From contig JAGBZQ010000013.1 of assembly GCA_017628165.1 (NCBI GenBank), forward strand, positions 1-9,820: a stretch of 9,820 nucleotides of DNA, given 5' to 3'. The notes beneath the pieces are model-generated. The model did not search any database and was not told where the DNA came from. It was given only the letters and a program-made list of their open reading frames with translations. Of this stretch, positions 6,143-9,820 are shown one piece after another (positions within the stretch are counted from its first letter, which is position 1; each line of letters opens with the position of its first letter). This DNA comes from Kiritimatiellia bacterium. Its GTDB lineage: Bacteria; Verrucomicrobiota; Kiritimatiellia; RFP12; UBA1067. Made by a program: the position numbers and the translations under genes.

Positions 6143-7354
6143 TTATTCGTAAATCAAAAACGCAGGCAGGCCCTTGATGCCGCCGCATCCGGGCAAGGAC
6201 TTGAGTGCACCGATATCCTCGGCCTTGAGCTTGATAAGCGTCCATCCGTTCTCCTTGAGGTAAGCACGAACGCGCTCGTCAGCAAGCGTAGACCTCTCCA
6301 TCGCGGCACAATTCTTGCACCACGATGCCCAGCAATCAACGAGAACCGGCTTCTTTATGCCTTCAAGCGAAAACTCCTCCACGGAATTAACCTCAACGGC
6401 ACCGCCCTCCTCCGCATCCTGACAACATCCCGCGGGAGTTCCGGCAAATCCCCGGTATGCAAGATAGCCGTAATAAGCCGAAAAAACCAGTACAAGAACA
6501 CCGAAGATCTTATTTACCTTCGTCATCCATGCGCCAGGCTTAGGCAGAACCTTGAGCCCTGCACCCGCAAACGGCCAAGGAAACGCCATCCCCGTACCAA
6601 GCACAAACGGAAGCGCAAGCGCAAAAAGCATTCCCTTCCCAAAAAGATCGGCCGTCAGAAGAAGAACAGCAATGAGAATCGGCGCCACGCACGCGCCTGC
6701 AAGAACTGCGCTGACTACGCCCATAAAGAAAGCAAAAAAGCCTGGCCACATACTCTGGCGCACTGAAGATAGACTGTTGCGATTTTTGGAAAAGTCTATA
6801 AAGAAAACCCCCATGAGCGCAAGCGCGAGCACAAGGAACAAGACTGCGACTGCGGCGTTGAAATACGGGTTGCCCTGAATCTCACCGAATGCCATGCCTC
6901 CCAGCGCGGCGAGAAGCCCGAGCGTTCCGTAGGCAAGAGCAATACCCAATCCGTAAAGCGCGCCGCGTGCAGCGGAACGCCCCACTATCATGAGATTGAT
7001 CGGAACCATCGGCAGAACGCATGGCGTCAAGTTCATGCAAAGTCCGCCAAAAAACGTAAGCAGAAGTATAAGCCACCATGCCTTGCCCGCCAGAGAAGAC
7101 TGCGATGCAGACGAATCATTCTTTAAAAATCCAAGAAACTCCTCTGCGTTCATATAACCTTGCGCAATGCGCGGCTCCTCTGAAATCTTGGATTCAGCAG
7201 GGACCGCATCATCCCCTTCATCCTCAACAAGAAAGCAAAGACCGTCTCTACATTCCCACTTTTGGCCGTTGATTTCCTGAATTTCCGCAAATGCAGACAC
7301 TTTTACGCAAAGAGCAAGCGCAAATACCGCCTTTAAAAATATACTGTTTTTCAT
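6143..7354 (-). CDS. DsbD/CcdA-like transmembrane thiol-disulfide reductase with shortened thioredoxin domain
   Basis: DsbD-type proteins carry electrons from cytoplasmic thioredoxin across the inner membrane to periplasmic disulfide isomerases and cytochrome c maturation. From the ATG at 7354 (403 residues) a Sec signal peptide ends near AFA (21-23). Then come a short periplasmic stretch with CRDGLC (35-40), about six membrane helices (roughly 93-303) and a C-terminal thioredoxin part with WASWCKNC. Key cysteines are Cys112 in NLTPCVLPMVP, Cys222 in GACVAPILIA, and Cys346/Cys349 of the WCKNC motif. The roughly 120-residue N-terminal domain of E. coli DsbD is absent. The protein ends at GLPAFLIYE, just past the cis-Pro strand, about 30 residues short of a full thioredoxin fold. 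The open frame extends 12 codons upstream, but the signal peptide fixes the start at MKNSIF. It is followed by the prolidase-family gene. Confidence 0.88.
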   Translation of the reverse strand: MKNSIFLKAVFALALCVKVSAFAEIQEINGQKWECRDGLCFLVEDEGDDAVPAESKISEEPRIAQGYMNAEEFLGFLKNDSSASQSSLAGKAWWLILLLTFFGGLCMNLTPCVLPMVPINLMIVGRSAARGALYGLGIALAYGTLGLLAALGGMAFGEIQGNPYFNAAVAVLFLVLALALMGVFFIDFSKNRNSLSSVRQSMWPGFFAFFMGVVSAVLAGACVAPILIAVLLLTADLFGKGMLFALALPFVLGTGMAFPWPFAGAGLKVLPKPGAWMTKVNKIFGVLVLVFSAYYGYLAYRGFAGTPAGCCQDAEEGGAVEVNSVEEFSLEGIKKPVLVDCWASWCKNCAAMERSTLADERVRAYLKENGWTLIKLKAEDIGALKSLPGCGGIKGLPAFLIYE

Positions 7355-7360
7355 GATGAT

Positions 7361-7390
7361 ATTATATCCTAATCTTCTGGAGCAGTACAA
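7361..7390 (-). promoter_or_regulatory. promoter of the dsbD-like gene
   Basis: On the minus strand TTGTAC (7390-7385) and a perfect TATAAT (7366-7361) are 18 bases apart, in the 56-base gap behind murG. The -10 ends only six bases before the ATG at 7354, so a transcript from it would start about at the start codon and be essentially leaderless. An AGGA at 7370-7367 could serve as a ribosome site for read-through transcripts from murG, though its 12-base spacing is long. No terminator is visible between murG and this gene. Confidence 0.5.
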
Positions 7391-7410
7391 GTTTTATGAG
7401 AGTAGACAAG

Positions 7411-8466
7411 CTAAATAAGATCTGCAACACGCTTTGCGGCATCTGTAAGCGCCATCGCCTTAATCTTCGCCGACATCGCCTCGAGCTTGGCACCATTGTC
7501 ATAGCACTGAACAATATAGCGGGCAAGCTGATCGGCCGTAAGCTTAGACTGATGAGCCTCGTCTGCCGCGCCGGCCTTTACGAACGCTTCAGCGTTGAAA
7601 TGCTGATGATTACGCATAGCGCTTGGCAACGGGATGAATAGCGTAGGCTTGCCGCACGCCGCAAGCTCGAAACAAGTAGATGCGCCTGAGCGCGCAATGA
7701 CGAGATCCGCTGAGGCGAAGGCATCTGCCATCCTGTCCTCAAACGCCTTGACACGCGAAGGAATCGCATTTGTCATGTACGCGGCAATCACACGCCCCTC
7801 GTCCATGCGCCCCGTCTGGTGAATCACATATATCGGCCGCTGAGAGGTGCTCCGCCCCTGCAGCTCCTTCTGAACCAATCCCACAGCCTCCGTGACGACC
7901 TCGTTTACGGCATGAGCGCCCTGGCTGCCGCCTGTCACAAAAAGCACGAAGGAATTGTTCGGAATGAAATCAAAGCGTTTGCCGAGAGTAATCGCCTCAC
8001 GGACAGGAAGCCCCGTATGCACAGTCTTCGCTCCGTGAAGATATTTGGCCGTCTCCTTGAAAGAAATAGCCACCTTGCGAGCAAAGCGTGAAAGAAACTC
8101 GACCGCTCTTCCCGGAACAGTATTCGCTTCATGAAGAATAACAGGAACTGAATACGCTCTTGCCGCCAGCACAGGCGGAAGCGACGAATAACTCCCCATA
8201 GCCAAAAGAACATCCGGCCTATGGCGACGCATCTTACGCCTGCACCGGACAATCGAACAAAAAATCGCAAAAGCATTCTTGAGCGCCAGCTGCTTGGCGC
8301 CGGTTGAAAAGACCGCCCCCTTCCAACTCCGCATCACATTCGACTCCACATCACGTCCAGAATCCCAAACGGTGACATCATGCCCGCGCTTCGCGAGCTC
8401 CTCCGCCACAGCCAACCCAGGGAAGGCGTGGCCGCCTGTACCCCCGCAAGCAACTACTACTTTCAT
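7411..8466 (-). CDS. murG: UDP-GlcNAc:lipid I GlcNAc transferase MurG
   Basis: MurG adds GlcNAc to lipid I on the inner face of the cytoplasmic membrane, making lipid II for peptidoglycan. The 351-residue product has the GT-B layout of family GT28. The N-terminal G-loop is CGGTGGH (7-13), the second glycine loop MGSYSS (90-95), then LHEANTVPGR (111-120), GGSQGAHAVNE (179-189) and IHQTG (215-219). RSGASTCFELAACGKPTLFIPL (from 259) and HQHFNA (287-292) form the UDP-GlcNAc site, with Glu267 as the expected ribose contact. The usual HEQN reads HEAN, a variation seen by eye. The ATG at 8466 was chosen because the protein then begins MKVVVACGGTGGH as in the family; an in-frame ATG at 8484 would overlap the upstream gene. 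AAAGGG precedes the chosen start, and one base separates it from the BatC-like stop. Other dcw genes (murC, ftsW) are not adjacent, so murG is outside its classical cluster here. Confidence 0.95.
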   Translation of the reverse strand: MKVVVACGGTGGHAFPGLAVAEELAKRGHDVTVWDSGRDVESNVMRSWKGAVFSTGAKQLALKNAFAIFCSIVRCRRKMRRHRPDVLLAMGSYSSLPPVLAARAYSVPVILHEANTVPGRAVEFLSRFARKVAISFKETAKYLHGAKTVHTGLPVREAITLGKRFDFIPNNSFVLFVTGGSQGAHAVNEVVTEAVGLVQKELQGRSTSQRPIYVIHQTGRMDEGRVIAAYMTNAIPSRVKAFEDRMADAFASADLVIARSGASTCFELAACGKPTLFIPLPSAMRNHQHFNAEAFVKAGAADEAHQSKLTADQLARYIVQCYDNGAKLEAMSAKIKAMALTDAAKRVADLI

Positions 8467-8467
8467 T

Positions 8468-9820
8468 TTACCAATCCCTTTCATTTGGCGGAAGCCTCCG
8501 CCTCATTTCACGCGCCTTCTTCTGAGCTTCATGCTCATCGCTGCGCTCCTGTGCCTTTTTCAAGACGTTCTCAATTTCCTTTTCGTTCTGATCTTCAGGC
8601 TGCTGAGGAGATTTGCCCTTCTGTTCGTCCTTGTTCTCATTGTTTTCCTGAGAACCGTCTTCACTGTCTTCTGGCTGATTCTCGCTCTCCTTGCCGCGAT
8701 TATCCTCACTCTTATCGTTCTTGCCCTTGTCCTTACTCTGATCGTTCTTCTGCTGTGAATTTCCGCCCTTTGAACTGTTGTCACGCGGCAAAAGCCTGAT
8801 AATCTCCTCGGTACACTCAAGGGCCTTCTTGCGCTTCTCCTCGGATTCGTTTTCCTGAATCTCAAGATGCAGCTTCTCGAGCTCCACCGCCAGAGCAGAA
8901 ATTCTCGCCTGATCCTCCACTTTGAACGGAGGCTTGTTTGTATCTGCCGCGGCCTGCTGCTCGTATGCCTTCGCCCACGCCGGAAACTTCATGCGAAACG
9001 CGCGCGTATAATCCAAAGACTCCCGCGTCCAGTTGCGCGCGCATTCTTCCGCCACTTTGGTAAACGCATTAGACTGACACAGAAGACTTTCATCCGCGGC
9101 ATCAGGCGGCAGAACGAGAAGCTTATGAAACTCCGTAAACTCAGCCTCTGCCTCTGCAAGCGGATAACGCGACGAATCATCCATATCACCAAGAAGTTTT
9201 GCAGCCTCATCGGTGCGAATACGGGCAGCGTCAACACGCTTTGAAATCTCGGCAAGCTCCGCCTCATTCGTTACACTCCGGCATATCGCCTCCTTCACCG
9301 GAAGCCAATTGAGAGCGAGAGTTTCGCACCTGGACGCCATTGAATCCGCCATCGCTACGGCCGACACGGCGTCATTCGTACGCTGAACCGCCATCTCATG
9401 ACACTCTCGCGCTATTCTGCGAATCGCGTCGCGCGAACTTTTAAGTATCGCATCGGGACTCTTTCCCTTCCCGGATTCAATCGCCGAATTGATGCGCGCT
9501 GTCTCGCGAAGCTCAGGAAGAGCCGAAACAGCACGTGTAAAATTGGCGTTAAGACGCCCGTCCTCCGGCGCCGCTCTAAGCGCGATCTGCGCCGCTGCCG
9601 CCGCCTCCTCCAAATGCGATAGCGCATCGACCGCCCCGGGATTCAGCGCCGCATCATGCTCAAGCTTGGCCACCACCTCTGCGGCACGCGCACCGTGCGT
9701 GCGTGAAAGCATAAGAGGCCTTAAGACCTGAAGCGCATTCGTCACATCTCCCGCGCGGTAGAAATCACCGCCTTCGTTCCATATCTCAACGTCGGTTTTT
9801 TGACGCGACGCTTCCGCGTA
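8468..9820 (-). CDS. BatC-like tetratricopeptide protein, aerotolerance-operon type (5' end missing)
   Basis: The frame is open to the window edge, giving 450 visible residues; a GTG at 9745 is probably not the start because the frame remains TPR-like upstream. Visible residues 14-36 (WNEGGDFYRAGDVTNALQVLR) and about 90-110 (ALRAAPEDGRLNANFTRAV) resemble the TPR helices of BatC/VWA-TPR proteins. A long, mostly helical part follows to about 340. Residues 349-415 are a charged low-complexity stretch rich in Glu, Asp, Lys, Gln, Asn and Ser. The end, RRRLPPNERDW, recalls the basic-then-DW ending of BatC proteins. Bat proteins act at the membrane or periplasm with VWA partners BatA/BatB and a MoxR ATPase, and are linked to oxygen or stress tolerance in Bacteroides and Leptospira. 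No membrane helix is visible in this part. The family call rests on architecture and the C-terminus; another TPR/coiled-coil protein is possible. Confidence 0.6.
   Translation of the reverse strand, partial: YAEASRQKTDVEIWNEGGDFYRAGDVTNALQVLRPLMLSRTHGARAAEVVAKLEHDAALNPGAVDALSHLEEAAAAAQIALRAAPEDGRLNANFTRAVSALPELRETARINSAIESGKGKSPDAILKSSRDAIRRIARECHEMAVQRTNDAVSAVAMADSMASRCETLALNWLPVKEAICRSVTNEAELAEISKRVDAARIRTDEAAKLLGDMDDSSRYPLAEAEAEFTEFHKLLVLPPDAADESLLCQSNAFTKVAEECARNWTRESLDYTRAFRMKFPAWAKAYEQQAAADTNKPPFKVEDQARISALAVELEKLHLEIQENESEEKRKKALECTEEIIRLLPRDNSSKGGNSQQKNDQSKDKGKNDKSEDNRGKESENQPEDSEDGSQENNENKDEQKGKSPQQPEDQNEKEIENVLKKAQERSDEHEAQKKAREMRRRLPPNERDW

Noticed and set aside
6005..6766. 253-codon open frame on the plus strand
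   Set aside because: It spans the junction of the prolidase-family and dsbD-like genes in antisense, with a Lys/Arg-rich low-quality sequence and no family resemblance.
8279..8758. Plus-strand frame encoding a very hydrophobic, Leu/Val/Ile-rich stretch like a membrane protein
   Set aside because: The hydrophobic run is the antisense of the charged low-complexity linker of the BatC-like gene; Glu, Lys, Asp and Asn codons read backwards give Leu, Phe, Val and Ile.
9743..9745. GTG as the start codon of the BatC-like gene
   Set aside because: The 25 codons between it and the window edge stay open and continue the TPR-like helix (WNEGGDFYRAGD), so the true start is outside the window.

Overview
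The window looks like ordinary chromosome from a diderm (Gram-negative-type) bacterium with the standard genetic code and roughly even G+C. Every confidently called gene lies on the minus strand and most are packed with gaps or overlaps of 1 to 10 bases. Envelope genes (murG, a DsbD-like membrane reductase, a BatC-like TPR protein) support a cell with a peptidoglycan wall and periplasm. The unusual PurF-type protein starting MGGFCG and the Bat-type protein point loosely to the Bacteroidota or PVC/Kiritimatiellota side of the tree. That placement is only a guess.

Transcription runs from high to low coordinates. 9820-8468 is the 3' part of a BatC-like tetratricopeptide protein, followed after one base by murG (8466-7411). 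A short intergenic segment with a good promoter then leads to a DsbD/CcdA-like thiol-disulfide reductase (7354-6143) and, 10 bases later, an Xaa-Pro aminopeptidase/prolidase-family gene (6132-5074). Next is a complete tRNA-Thr(UGU) gene with encoded CCA (5024-4949) and its own sigma70-like promoter.

Behind the tRNA, an extended -10 promoter at 4814-4822 starts a tightly coupled cluster: purF-like (4778-3303), nadB (3306-1711, 4-base overlap), an OppF/DppF-type ABC ATPase (1709-912, 1-base gap) and rsmE (912-178, 1-base overlap). These genes join purine synthesis, NAD synthesis, peptide uptake and 16S rRNA methylation. They look like a housekeeping transcription unit rather than one pathway.

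The first 250 bases are harder to read. They hold an AT-richer stretch with inverted repeats, a very strong Shine-Dalgarno-like sequence directly after the rsmE stop with no ATG behind it, and on the plus strand the open 3' end of a possible cysteine-rich protein that would converge with and overlap rsmE.

I found no transposon, CRISPR array, phage gene or clearly new system. The best leads are the PurF-like protein (catalytic Cys kept, other glutaminase positions changed, Cys-rich tail added), the DsbD-like protein whose thioredoxin domain stops early, and the prediction that aerotolerance (Bat) genes lie just outside the right edge.
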